DNA of 64,000 nt from Lagopus muta (Eukaryota > Chordata > Aves > Galliformes > Phasianidae), in the NCBI RefSeq assembly GCF_023343835.1, contig NC_064437.1:20207501-20271500 (forward strand), read 5' to 3'. The position numbers and the translations under genes are program-made. The notes under the pieces are model-generated. The model had not been told where the DNA came from. It was given only the letters and a program-made list of their open reading frames with translations, and made no database searches. This document shows positions 21,201-34,400 of this stretch, piece after piece. The stretch's first letter is position 1. Every line of letters starts with the position of its first letter.

Positions 21201-23011
21201 CTGTACAAAGAAACTCAGTGTCTACAGAAGTAATCAAGAAAAAATATGGAACATCTCCATTGTATATTATTCCAGCCCAAAACCACAGTTGACCTAATCT
21301 GTGCAGTGCTTTAAACTCTGTAAGGCCTAAACCTAAGAATATAAAGCAATTCTAAGTTCAGGTTCTACTTCATCACTACATTTGCTTACTGTTTACTCTT
21401 TTGTGAAACATTCTCTTATGCAAGACACTTCAGTATCACAAGTCAGTTAACATTAAACTCTTTTGTTTTATCTTACATATTATTATGTCTACTGGCTCAA
21501 GTTGAGTGTGTGATCTTATATGCCCTCAACAAGCAAGTAATTCACAATTGCACAGAAATGGAAACTTGTTACATCATGCCTAAAACCAGAAAACAAATTC
21601 TTGAAGGCAGAGCCACATGCTATTCCTTTGCTCTGTGAAGTGTGTAGTATGCTTCTTGTTGCCTTGCAGAGTTGAAGGAATTCTGCAGCGTGAAAACACA
21701 GAGGCTGCAGCATGTAGCTACAAGCTCACTGGGTGAGCCGACGGAGTCCTTCATCAAGGATAAATATTCCTCTGGTGAGGGGCTGTCATTTCAAATGAAT
21801 GCACTCTGTAAGAGATCAGAAATCTGGATTGCAGGATGAGTTAACTGTTTATTGCCTCTTGTCTTAGCCACAAAAAGATGCAGATCCTAGCTCTGAGTGC
21901 TTCTCTACTTCCACACGCTTCAGAGGCAATGACTAACTTAGCAGCAGACAGCAGAACAGCTGAACTGGTTAAGGCCCCAGGAATTGCCTCTACTCCGTAC
22001 TACTAAGAGAATTATTGCCAGACTTCCTCACAAGAGACATTTTCAAAAAAGAAAATAATTTGCAGCTGAATGGATAAACAACTGAGATGACAGACTAGTA
22101 CTTTTCATATTAAAAATCCATTTACACATACTACGTCTTGGCTTTTAGAAGGTAAAGATTTTTAACCCTACCAGCTATTATGAACTTATCGCTGCAGTTT
22201 CACTAGAGACACTCATTCCCTGAACATCTTGGATGACAAACTTCAGGTATATGGAGAATTTAAGTATTTCCTGATCAATGAGAGTAATTTTCCAAAGTAA
22301 TTACTCATGGATGTAATTTTAAGATCATTGCCCAGCTGGTAAATGTTTTTTTTTCTGCAACGTTATTTTCCCAAATCAAAGTTCACGTTTACTCAGGAAT
22401 TGTTTTTGACTGCACTACACTTAGTTACTTAGTGCAGGGCTCCTCATTTTTTCGTAATTATTTTCTTACTGAAACCATTATACATAGAAAAATTTGTAAG
22501 TACATTTTCTTGGAGATAGTATTTATATACACTATGTACTAACCTTTTTCTACTCATTAAGTTTTATTTAAGAAATAAATATTTAAAAATGCTTTTTGTT
22601 CCCAAGAAATATGCTCCCTTTAAAAAAATTGTGTGCTTTAAAACATACATGCATACACACACATATTAATTCCTTTTTCCTGCCTTTGTTATTGAATTCT
22701 GATACATTTTTGGTGCAAGTTTGGTAGTAGTCTGTAACATTACTGCATCTGTTTGCATTCTCTCCCTCCATCCTTTAATAAATATCTGTTTAAAACTAGC
22801 GAGTAATCATTTTTCACTACCATCCCCTGTAGCATCTGTGCAGACCAAAACACTGGGAAAGGTGTTACAACAAAGGTGCGATGACTTAAGGACCAGCACA
22901 ATAGAAAAGTGCTATAAAGGAAGGGAAGAAGATTGCTCACTTGTATCAGAAGATTCCAGGTTTGCAGGGGAAAGCTTCATCAAGGAAGGATCTCCAGAAA
23001 AAGATCCTCCA

Positions 23012-23161
23012 CCAGTGGCAGTCAGCCCTTAAATGAGCTCTAAGAGAGGTACAGCCAGGCTCCACCGCTTGCAGTCGCACAGCTCAATTGCCTTCACCTG
23101 TGCTCCCAGGGCTGACCAGGACCTTTCCCCAGGTGCTCAATCAATGGTTCAGGCTGTGACT
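23012..23161 (+). repeat. Unclassified interspersed repeat, copy A
   Basis: About 150 bp here and at 42158-42306 are recognisably the same element. Shared blocks in order are AGCCCTTAAATGAG, GGCTCCA, CACCTG.GCTCCC, CAGGTGCTCAATCA and the ending TTCA.GCTGTGA. Similarity fades outside this block. The two copies have the same orientation. I do not recognise the family; a diverged LTR fragment or a SINE-like element are possibilities. Confidence 0.65.
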
Positions 23162-23840
23162 CAACAGTTCCCATACCCCAACCTTGAAGTTTAATTGGAC
23201 TTGGTCCTGACAGAAACAGTAGAGAAGTGCACAGCTTGGGTAACTACACAGCTTCAGTTTCTCTACAGAAGAGCAAGCTGCAGACAAAACACTGTTGTTT
23301 TTTTTAATTCTTTTTCCTAGGCAGCAGAAATTCATTACAGGGATTTGGAGGAGAGAAAACGTTGCTCAATTCCTCACTAAATCCAACTCCAACTTGAGAA
23401 AAACTGACAAAGATCACCACCGTCTAAATATCAAAATAATGATAAAGCCTCCTCAGGTTTGTCCTATAAGAGTATGCATATATATATATATTTGTAACAT
23501 TAATATCTATATCTGAAAATAGTAAGATGACATAAGGATATTTTCCTCCTTTCCTCATGCATGAATTACTCACCTTGTGTATATATCTATTATGAAGGTT
23601 TAGGTCAGTTTTGCTTTTGAAATAAATGGTGTTGAAAAAAATCAGTATGGAAATATAAAAATTAATCTTGGCTTGAGCACTGATCTATGAATGTTACATT
23701 TGGAAACAAAAATTACTGCATAACTACCTGAACCAAGAGGAATTCTTAAGCTGTTGCTAATTTCTACAGTTGTCAAAGTTTGGGTGCAGAAGTGCCTTCT
23801 TAAAAGAACTGCTCATTGGTTTGGGGTTTTTTTTGGTGCG

Positions 23841-23865
<25 letters not shown>
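23841..23865. repeat. Poly-T tract
   Basis: Twenty-five Ts. Read on the minus strand it is a poly-A run with an AATAAA about 45 bases upstream, so it may be the tail of an old retrocopy, but no body is recognisable. Confidence 0.7.
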
Positions 23866-23872
<7 letters not shown>

Positions 23873-25711
23873 ATTTGAATCTGCCATCTGAAATAAATAG
23901 CTTTATTCACATTTTTGCAGCTTAGCTTTCAGAAAGTTTCTAAGCACAGGTAATTCTTTTTTTCCCCCCACTATCAGAGTAGAGATTTCAGAAGCACAAA
24001 CACTGGTTCTTGGTTCAATCTTGTCTCAGTTCCAAGCTATTCCACAATTTTTGCAGTCCCCAAAGTCTAATGCAGCAGAGCCAAAACAACATCAATTTCC
24101 AACTGGAGTTACAACACGCTATTTGGTTCTTTTGCTCCCCTGCCAAGAATAAAAGTAACAGGAGGATCCTATCAAATATGACCTAACAAAAATACACACA
24201 GAATTAAAGTTTGAAGGGCTTGCAATACATGGAGAACAGAAATAGACATACCACTGAATATAATGTTATGACATATAATGTTATCTCAAGATGCAGTCTT
24301 TCAGGAACAGTTTAAATTACAATTTTTTAAATCAGAACAAGCCTTAAATAAAACCTGGCTTTCCATTGAACTGGAAAAACAAATCCAAGAAACAGAAATA
24401 AACCAGAGCCCACATCGACCTCCCTACCTCTACACAGGAGGGGCTTTAAGGAAAGCCTTTTACTCCTGTTACTGTCTGCTCATTTCCTAAGAGGGCCTCT
24501 CCCAAATTTATTCCACTGGAAGAAACCAATGAATATATTTGTAAATTACATACATGCACATACATGGAGGTATGTGCATACATACAGACATACTCACAAA
24601 AACTCGCAGCTTCTCAAATTACATGCCAATGCAGTCAAGTCAGCAATGACTGAGCAGCGAACTAGCATCCATCCTTACCCAGACACTTAAAGAACAAAAC
24701 ACATCCACCTCATAGGGCTTTTTTGTGTTTAAGTCCTCATTATATTAGGCACCTCCCAGAAAAAGGCCAGGCTATAGCTGTGTAGGCAATTAAGACGACC
24801 AAAATTTGACGTGCCTGATTTAGGAAATACTCTGGTTACATGTGAAGTAAACCAGAATTCATCACTGCAGCCATCACCTCGCTACAAACACGAACACAGC
24901 ACAAGGAATTTCAAGTCTGTTGCCTGCAGCTACACACAAGTAAAGCAAGCTAGAGCAAACCATTCCATATTTCAACTTTCTTTCCTATTCTGCTAAGATA
25001 GCTCATCTCTTTTCAGTTCTAGAAATGCAATACATCTCTGCAGAAAACACTAAGCGTCCTCAAACAAACACCATCTTTTTCCTTTACTACAAGGAACACA
25101 AGCTAACCAATACAAAGATTACCATGCATTTTCCTATTAAATTACTTGGAATTAGACTGAGCACGGTTTAACACAATCTGGCCTAAGAGAGGAATGCATG
25201 AGTTAATTACACATACCAATCTTCTCTTCTACAAAATTGAAAAACCATTTCATGCTCTAGAACAGAATATGTAACTTACTATCCAAGACTTGGAGAAACT
25301 GTGACACGTGGAACACTAAGGAAATGGTATCAGAAGATATCAAGGGGATTATTTTAAGACCAGAAATAGTGTATCATTCTGTCAACTTTACAAACTGCAA
25401 AGGTTGATAATTCCAATTAAGATATAGCTCTGCTGGTAGGAACTTGCTGAGGGACATTGTTATGTTACAACAAATCACAACTCTTGGGCTCAGAATAAAT
25501 TGAGACTCCACTTCCCACACTGTTTCTCTTCTAGCAACAATGCTAGACTTGGATACCCTCCTGCCCAAGTCACTTGGGTTTTCTGATGTTCTGTGTCACA
25601 TGGCCTCTGCTCAGCTGCTTGCGAGCCAGCCTAACAGCATCACTTCTCTCATCTGATTCACTGATCAGAGAGCTGGGGCCCTCTTCTTGTGAGAGAGCTG
25701 GGGGTTTCCTT

Positions 25712-26040
25712 CCTGGAGAAGAGAAGGCTCTGGGGACCCAATTGTAAACCTTCACAATAAAGAGTACCTACAGGAAAGCTGGGAGCAGACTATCAGAGAA
25801 GAGAGGATAGATTTAGTTCAAACACAAGGAAAGAAATTATTTTCTGTGAGGGTGGTGAAGCACTGGCATAGAATGCCCAGAGAAGCTGTGGATACCCCAT
25901 CCCTGGAGGCATTCAAAGCTAAGTTTGATGGATCTTTGGGCAATCTGATCTAGTGAGAGGTGTCCCTGATGTGGCAGGGTGTTAGAACTCAACTACCTTT
26001 AAGGTCCCTTCCAAACCAAGCCATTCTATTGTTCTAGGAT
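25712..26040 (+). mobile_element. CR1 LINE, 3' fragment
   Basis: It starts CTGGAGAAGAGAAGGCTCTG and continues with the typical avian CR1 tail: GTGAGGGTGGTGAAGCACTGG, GCCCAGAGAAGCTGTGGAT, CCCCATCCCTGGAGGCATTC, then TTTAAGGTCCCTTCCAAACC and a terminal TTCTATTGTTCTAGGAT derived from the CR1 octamer repeats. The element is 5' truncated, as is usual, and has small internal deletions. It lies antisense to CAMSAP2 in intron 2. Confidence 0.93.
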
Positions 26041-28193
26041 TAGTTGTCAGCACCAAGATGGGGACAAGTGACCCAGGCAGAATTGGCAGAACAGTTATCT
26101 ACAGATATCTGTTACAAGACTCATGCTTGAGTAACTGCTTGCTGGACTGCACCTAAACAATAAGAGAAAGCCACAAATATTCACCCAAGCACTAGGCAAA
26201 TAAAAGACTGCCACTGAAATGGATTTCAAGTAACATAAGTGACTGAATTAAATGCTTGCAAACTAAGCTAGAGAACAGTGATGTATCACAACTGACAGCT
26301 CTGAGAAGAGATGCCTCTTACAATTGCTCTAGAAACAGATCAAATAAGAGTCATCAACTCCGGACTGCAAGTCAGTAACCTTCATCCCGAAATAATGAAT
26401 GGCATTAAGTCACATAAAAACATGAACAGTCAGGAATTTTGTTTCTTTATCTCCTGAATGCTTTTATTTTCATGACCACATTAACGCAGCATCTCATGAT
26501 AACTGTTGCAAATATTCTGAAGTGATATGAAGCTTTCAGACATTTTATTTGATATTCACAGCTTCTTTCACTGAGACACCATTTGTTCTTCATTGAGCTC
26601 CCCTTTCTAAAGGGAGACAGGAATCTCAAAAAGGCGGCTGGCAAAGTCTCAAGTTAACTGCACTCATTAATCAAACCGATTCACTGTTTAAACATAAAGA
26701 AATAATGCTTAGACTAGTTTTATTACACTAACGTTGAAATATTACTATCTTCAGCTGTTAAGCACTCTCTGAGAAGGAGTGAATTTTCCATCAAAAAATA
26801 AAAACAAAGCTGATGTAGGGTTCAGTCTTAATATCACACACTATCGTCACTTCTAAAAAGCCAAAAAATATGCAAATGAAGAGGTCTAACACTCCTAGGC
26901 AATTCCGCATGGAAGAGATCATTCAAGCTACCAATTAGTTGTTAGTTTCAGACCTCTGCAAAGCCCCTGCAACTTACCAACTAATAATAACTGATGAACT
27001 GAAAGGTTATCTTTAGTCATATTCTGCCATACGCTGGTTAGTCTGCTGACAACAAATAAACACATACTGCTACTGAGCTAATGATAAAAACATTGCCCTA
27101 TTTTCACCCACCTTCGTTTTAGAAATAGCTACGTTTCACTGACCATAAAAGCATCAAAAGACTTCAAAACAGTTGTCAACCAATTACAGAGGACAGATTT
27201 AAACAAAAAAGATGATGGTAAGAACAGGCTTAAGTCTGAATTCAGCCAATGGATCACAGAAAACTTATGCAAGTCCTTTCTCTATTAGACATTTTGTTCC
27301 TTGTGCCCAATACACTTTAACCTGAAAATACCAGATTGTGCCACAAATACGTGAGTGAAGTAGAAACAGTAATTCTATTGCAATGTTGGAAAAAAGTGAG
27401 TGATTTCAAATGAACAGACTTGAGTAGAATTCTGTGTTTGAACGGATGTTGCCATCTCAGCCTTAGTAGTCTCATACTGTTTTCTATATTAAATAATAGG
27501 TTTAATTATTTTTAAATATCTCACTTCAAACATTACTCTATCAGAGTGTCCTTTTATACACAATCTAAAGGAAAGGACTAGCCAGCCATATGTAGCCACA
27601 TTTCTACATTTTATTCTTTCAGCTCCAATTGAAGAAGAAAATCCATTGCTTTACTAGATTAGTACTAGAATCATCCATCTGTTGAACCAATGCTTTAATT
27701 AGCAAGTGTGGAAAGTATTATTAAGTCTTTACAAAAGAATATACTGCTGTTGTGTGTTTTACAATGACTTAATATGTAACTGGTGACTACTGAATGTTAT
27801 TAGGTTGACTTGCCTGTATCATCAGAACTTGCTTTTCCTATTAAGTTTTTAACCAGAAATTTCTGTAAGGATGAAAAAAGAAATATCTGTGTTCAAACCA
27901 CTTTCCAACAAGAAATACTCACTGCATTTAGCACTGCCATGGTCATATTAAAAGAAGTAACATTTGTACTCAGCAGAATGGTAGGTGTTTTTGAGCGTTA
28001 GCACTAAAAAAAAATACATATACATTCACAGCTATAAGGAGATGGAAACAAAAACAACCATAAGCCCCCCTGTAATTAATAGCATTCAAGAAAAATATTT
28101 CAACAAAGCCATGCATGTTAAAAAGAAACAGATATGCAGTTACAGGGAGTACACAATAAGGAACATAATAAACATTCAAAATTTGTCACTCAC
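26041..28193. other. CAMSAP2 intron 2, 5' end: no gene found
   Basis: AT-rich intronic sequence between the CR1 copy and the exon 2 donor. No feature recognised. Confidence 0.6.
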
Positions 28194-28453
28194 CATCTGA
28201 ATAGGTTTTTTGTGAAGATCTCGTTCAGTCACCAATTTTTCTTGGTCAGTGACATAAAGGCCTTTTTGTGCCAGAGCTTGTATAACAGCATCATGACCTA
28301 AAAGTGGTTTTGCAGCATCACTTTTCAGAATAAGGCTCCCAGCACGACAGTAGAGTTCTGCAGATAGCAGCAAGTTAACTACAGGTGGTTTAATGTGCTC
28401 CTGGTCATACTGGTCTGTGTAAAATGGCTCTCGCAGTTCTTCTGGAACATTTT
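28194..28453 (-). CDS. CAMSAP2: CAMSAP2 coding exon 2
   Basis: This 260-bp exon completes the split Glu codon (G from exon 1, AA here) and encodes 86 further residues ending at an ATG codon directly before a GTGAGT donor (28193-28188), phase 0. The acceptor reads TTTGTAG. The translated sequence is highly conserved with remembered CAMSAP2, including the PFYTDQYDQEH and ALAQKGLYVTDQEKL stretches. Confidence 0.93.
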
Positions 28454-31400
28454 CTACAAAGACCAAAAATAATAAAGCGTATTAGAAAAAATACATATAG
28501 CACTAGGATTTGTTTGTTTGTTTAAACATATGGATTCACAGTTAAGTCACAAAAAACGTATTCAAGGGAAGGTGGAAACCTTTACTCAGTCATTGTAATG
28601 TAAAACGCCGGGAAAAAAACGCATACAAAGGTAGCAGTTCAACTATAAATAGAAACTTGAAAAAAAATATTCTGATGTCCACTCAGCAAAGGCCACACAC
28701 CAGAAGGCCCATCTGTGGTTTACAGCATCATTTAAGGTTTCCTGGCTTCTCCAAATACCTGTCTAAAGATTCTGATTCTCTTCAGCAAAACGTTGTACGG
28801 GTCAGATGTACAAAGGCAAAACAACATCCACTTGAACACAAAACCTGTCTCTATTACCATAATAAAACAGAAATGGAACATGATATTCCAGTGAAGATAA
28901 ATTCGAGAGACAAAAGGAGAAATCCCTGCTCAGCAGCCTTCTGGGTTTCATATATGCTAGGGAGGTTTGCTTATTGCTTTGCCAAGGGTCATACATCACA
29001 GCATGACGGCATTCAGCAGTTAAGCATGCAGCAGTGTATGTTTTAATAGAATTTAAAGAACGAAAGAAAAGATTGAAATACCATAGGTTTCCTTCTTCTG
29101 ACAAAACGCTGAGCTCAAGTGTTACTTGCCTCTTCATGCCTCTTCATTTTGAGTTTCCTTGAAATTTTTTGTTTCAAAATGAACCTTAGTACCAACAGAA
29201 GGCTATGCGAGATTCTATCAAGTTTATACCGGGATATAAACTCCAAAATTGGCAGCTCAACATTATCTGCAATAGTTTTTCTAAAAACTTTACACAATAC
29301 AATATAGAGGGAGTATATTTCTTACTGTCTATAGCAAATGTAAGTTATAAATTAATTCAAGATGGTATTAGATCAAATGAAATCAAGTCACCAGTGATGA
29401 GGAAAACTACTTGGAAGCGGTTTCAGTTTCAGATGCTGTATTTCCAGACGTGCTCTGCAAGATGCTCCCCTTTGTCTCTGTAACTATTTTTTTTTTTCTT
29501 TTTTCTTTTTTTTTTAATTAGTTAAGCCAAAGGCATTTATTATGGTAGAAAGCGCATGTGATTCTTTCCCTGAGCCCAAGTGGAAAAAAAGAGCGTAGGA
29601 AAACAGTGATGCAACTCTGTTTCTGCTCAATCCCTGTTTCCTCAGCTGAGCTGGCTAAGCAGCTGCACCGACAGGATTTGAAACAGAGGGTGGAGTCAAT
29701 GGCCCAACACGGGTGAAACAGAAGAGAGGAAAAAACCCACAGAACACGTCAGTACGAGATAATGACAGATCATCTTCTTCCTCATACATATTCTATTACA
29801 TCTCATATGCTTCCACTATGAGCTGTATGAAGCTCGCATGAACAGCAACCCTTTCTGAGCTGGAAGGTACCTCAGGTTTGCATTAGAACACACATAAAGG
29901 GGAATATTAACATGTAATTCTGTAAACATCATAAAGAAAGAAAAAATTGCTTAGACATTGCTTTTTGTCAATTTGTAACGTCAAGGAGAAGAGAGGTATA
30001 GTGTACTATTTGCTTAAACCATAAATAAAGCTAATATATCATAGAATACAAATCAAAATATGCTGCCAGCAAATCTAACTTGCCCTTTATAATACAAGTC
30101 TAATATCTAATAAGATTACAAAAAAAACAAAAACAAAGACAAACATCAGCACCCCCATCAATACACTAGATGTACTAACCTAATGTACCAATGGTAGGCA
30201 ATAGCATTTCTTTGCCATGCTGCTATCCTCTCTTGCCCTTTCCCTGCCTCACTTAGTGACTCTTTAGATCCTCCAACCTTAAAATACTCTGTATTTTAGA
30301 GCAATTATGACTAAGGGCACTGAGCAATGCCGCGCCAGCTCAGAAAATTACGGAAATTTAACAATCAGGATACTTTTAGAAAAATATCTTAAATGTCTCT
30401 AGGTAATTATTTCTTAATACACAATGGGCTCATGTAACAATTCCTCAGATGCTCTTCAGAGAGAAAAAACAAATGAAAGAACTCATTTTAAGCTTTAAAG
30501 TAAACTACCTTTCCTTTTTTTTTTTTCTATTTAGCCAATTGTAACTTCAAATATAGCATGGATTCCTCCTTTGGAAAAAGTTCTTCAGGTTAATGTGGAA
30601 AGTCTAGGCTTATTTAACACACAAACATTTCCAGAAGGCTTCCACGCTTCCACAGGGATGAATATAAACCTTTGAGTTACATGACCTAAGACTGTAACTG
30701 CGAACAATTTGAGACTGATGAATGCCTGCATTAAGAATAAAAACAGAAGTGTCCATCCAGCTTTTTCTTACTTATTCTTCAGGATCATATTAACAAGGTA
30801 AACACATTAGGGCTTCCCAGTTAAAATATGCATCATTTTTGGGAGCCACATGACTATGTAAAACCTCAGCAGAGAAATGGACATTTTCTACAGGTTACTG
30901 ACTTCCATAAACAACACATTAAGAAAAATCTAGTTGTAGAAAGCTTTGAGATTTAACACAGATTTATTCTGCCAAAGTACTGCCTAATACCTTCAATCAC
31001 TTCCTACTGCAAACCAGTAGATGAACTTATGCCAGATCTTAATGGACTCCATGATGTGACAGTTTTCTGCAGAACAAAGGCATGCTTTAACAGTAAGGCA
31101 ACAGAGTTACTGTCACTCAGGCTCTACTTACTAGCAAGGAGTCCAGCACCTCGTTTGTCATTTGGACATGAGGGACTGGGACCTCCATGATTGTCAAGCA
31201 TCTGAAGACTGAAAACAAGTCAGAAAAAAAGGTGGTTTATATAATGTTGCTTCATATGAATTTTCACAGCTTCCTCAGTAGAAGGGGGAGACATTTCAGT
31301 TTGTTATTCTGTTTTGGACAGACCTTCAAGGGCTTGTCAAGGCCTCCGCTCCTACATTTAAAGCAGGTTGGCAATTCATGGCTCAAACTGACGCTGCTGA

Positions 31401-34400
31401 AAACAAAGTCATAAATAATGAAACATGACTTTTAACCAGGAAGAGGAAAACGATGCCATTTAAATTCAAATGAAATTTCTCCTTTTTGGTTTGTTGAACC
31501 TGTCTGCCACTTTGTTACACAGTACTTGGCTAGCTTCTGCCTAGGAGCAAATATCTAGAGGTCATCCTACAAAAATTGTGTCAGTCTGAATTTCAGTAAC
31601 TCTGTTCTTCATATATCCACTACAACCAAATTGAATTTGAGAGATTCTTGGATTTGCTGTCACAGCACTTCAAGCAAACAGATCCTTCTCTCCTGTTCCT
31701 GGATGCCACCAGAGCAGTTCTGCACTTCCAGCCATGCACTTCACATAACACCAAGAAGGCAGCTTGGTGATGAGCAAAGAAAGTTTAATGCCATCCTCAG
31801 ACACAGCAAACAAATAACTTAAGATGATAAAAAGCCTCAAATCCCTACTTCTAACTCTTAAATCAAATTTAAAAACAATCCATTAAGGTGCAAAGGGTTG
31901 AGCGTCCTGCAAGGTATTCCTTTTCTGGCATTCTCCTGCACTACTAACTGGAATAATCCATGTCCAGAAGTCTTGTGCAAAAAGACTAAAGCAAACAAAA
32001 GCCATTTGCCCGCAGGCAAGTCTTTTGGATTACTTTCCCTGTCATGATTACGGCTTCACAAATCGTTCAACAAGAGGTCTGATCCTAACACAGAAAAAAA
32101 AATAGGAAATAAACACTAATAAACACTTAGTCGAATACACTTTCTAGCAACAGAATGCTTCTCTAAGATGTACATTTCAGAGGTAAGTACCATTATATCA
32201 GCATTGTTATTTGTTTTTATATACTTTATATAGGTCTCAGTTTCTAGAAAGATTTCTTATCTCACACACAAAAAGAGAAACACAGCACAAAGCAAAAAAA
32301 AGCAAAACTTGCACAGTACCTTCATAAGCCATGCAGACCTCAGTTCTTTTTTTGGAGCACTCAAAATCACATCAGAAAAGCTCTTCTGGGTCACACTAAT
32401 TGTCAGTCTGACCCATATTCTGCCTTCAGTAGCACAATGGGAAATACCAAGCAAGGGCAAGGTTTAACAGCTGCTTTACCAACACCTGCCTCTACCTATT
32501 CACATCCTCATAAACAAAAGAATAACTTAAAATAATCCCTGGCAATAAAAGGATCAACTTTTATTTGCATAAATGTCTTCAGAACTTATTTTCAGAGTAG
32601 GTAAGATATGAGAAATAAAAAGATGATAATATAGTTATAATCCCATCTCACTCATTTAGCATTCTGATAACTGCTAGCAGCAGGATATATTTTACATTTC
32701 CTACACAATGAAATTATTTCAGAAATTATACTAGATAAAGACTTCTTGAACTCGAGCTTTTGAACTTTTTGAACACCACATCCAATCACAAAGAAAACTT
32801 TTTCTCAGCCATAACTACATAGACATGAGGTGAAAAATCTACTTTGGTGTCCGTACTACAGATAGTCTTAATTTAAGAATGATTCCAACTGAGTGAAAGA
32901 AAAAGGAAAGCAGATAGGAAACTACTACAGCAATACAACTCTTTAATATGAGAGAAAGGCATTTCAATGCTGCAGCAAAAAGGTTTACTTATTACTGCCA
33001 TTTGAATCAGTAGTAACGTACTGTACAAAGAAAGGGGAGAAGGACAGAAGGGAGTGGTGGGAAGGGCAAAGCTTGCTAAATTTTGCTTCCAAGTCTTGAG
33101 GAATTTTGACTCCCAGCCCTATTTTCCAAGATAGCGATCATCAAAACCATGTATTCAGAGCTTGGGTTCACCAAAACAAACATTAAGTGATTCACTTCAG
33201 GAATGCAAGTGGATCCATTTAGGCTATCTGGATAAATGAACTTACGTAACGCTTCACACACAGGGAAGCTGAGCAGTTCCTGATTCACTTTACCTGTACA
33301 GATACATATAAAGTGAAAACAAGAGCACCTTTAAGCATGGAGTCACTAAATAAACCCAGCAGATGACTCTCACTCATTGCGAGAACGCAGCTACAGGATA
33401 GCTGCAGTAGTAAAGGCAATGACGGCTGAGGAACAGAAAAGAATGGGTAGAGCTTCATCTCATCATCTGCGTAGCTGCCTCGTGTTACCTTCTGCAGACA
33501 GGCTCTTCAGTTTTAATGACAACCAGGCTCAATGACAAGGAGTCACTGGAACCACTGATTACAAGCCACCTTACCTGATGTTTATCATGTAGTAAGTATC
33601 CTGACAACTGTTAACTTACTAATTTCCCTTCCCATATTTGTATGTGTGCAGTGTGCAACTAAGAATGACTCTGGCAAACCCGGTAAGCCCAGAAGCTCAT
33701 TTGATTGTATTTAACTTACAAGAAGTTACTTCTGAAGAGTCAATCCAAGCTTTATGTACGTTAGACAGATGGGACTGATACAAGCTTCAAGCAGACCAAA
33801 TCAGCTGGTTTGTCCAATCAACTGCTTTTTAGTAGGATTGTCCAAAGTATCAATTTGTCACTAAATATTTTAGAAAGATGAAGGAAAGGATTTTTTGGTG
33901 TATATGATAAAAACAAATAAACAAAACATAGTTTTCCCCACAAAAATCCCAAGCACTTGTTTTTATACTCCAAACTCTTGTGTAAGATTTTGCTAGCTGT
34001 CATGCTGAGCAAATGTAAATAAATTAGGTCTGCTAGGGAAAGATGATGAGATGTCCTGGCCTGCACCACTCCACGTAACAGATGAGAGTATTTAGTTTCA
34101 ACTTGCTTCTGTCAGATACACAATGTTCATTTCCTCCCTTCCTGGCTCTACTGGCAGCATCTGCAAGCAGCAGTAAGTAGCCATGCTGAATTCTGAAAAT
34201 ATTAATCATCAGGAGAAAGCCATTTTTAAGTTTCTTGGCTCATGGTTAGTTGTAGATGGTGCAAATTGTGATCTATTGCTTGAGACACCTATAAAGGGTA
34301 AATGTAATGTTAAAAGGCACATGGACTCCTTTGTTTTTGCTGCAAAAAAAAAAAAAAAAAAGAAAAAAAAGCAAGGTTTAGGGCAAGCACTGAAGTTGGG

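Larger units (their letters stand above)
12792..25711. other. CAMSAP2 intron 2, middle part: no gene found
   Basis: This is AT-rich intronic DNA. Apart from low-complexity tracts (AT repeat about 14897-14944, T-rich 17592-17644, GA repeat 18239-18264, poly-T 23841-23865) and one interspersed repeat copy near 23.0-23.16 kb, I see no coding exon, RNA gene or intact mobile element. Short open frames here have no recognisable domains. Confidence 0.6.

Noticed and set aside
28657..29046. Plus-strand open frame of 129 codons in CAMSAP2 intron 1
   Set aside because: No recognisable domain, no splice context, AT-rich composition as in surrounding intron.
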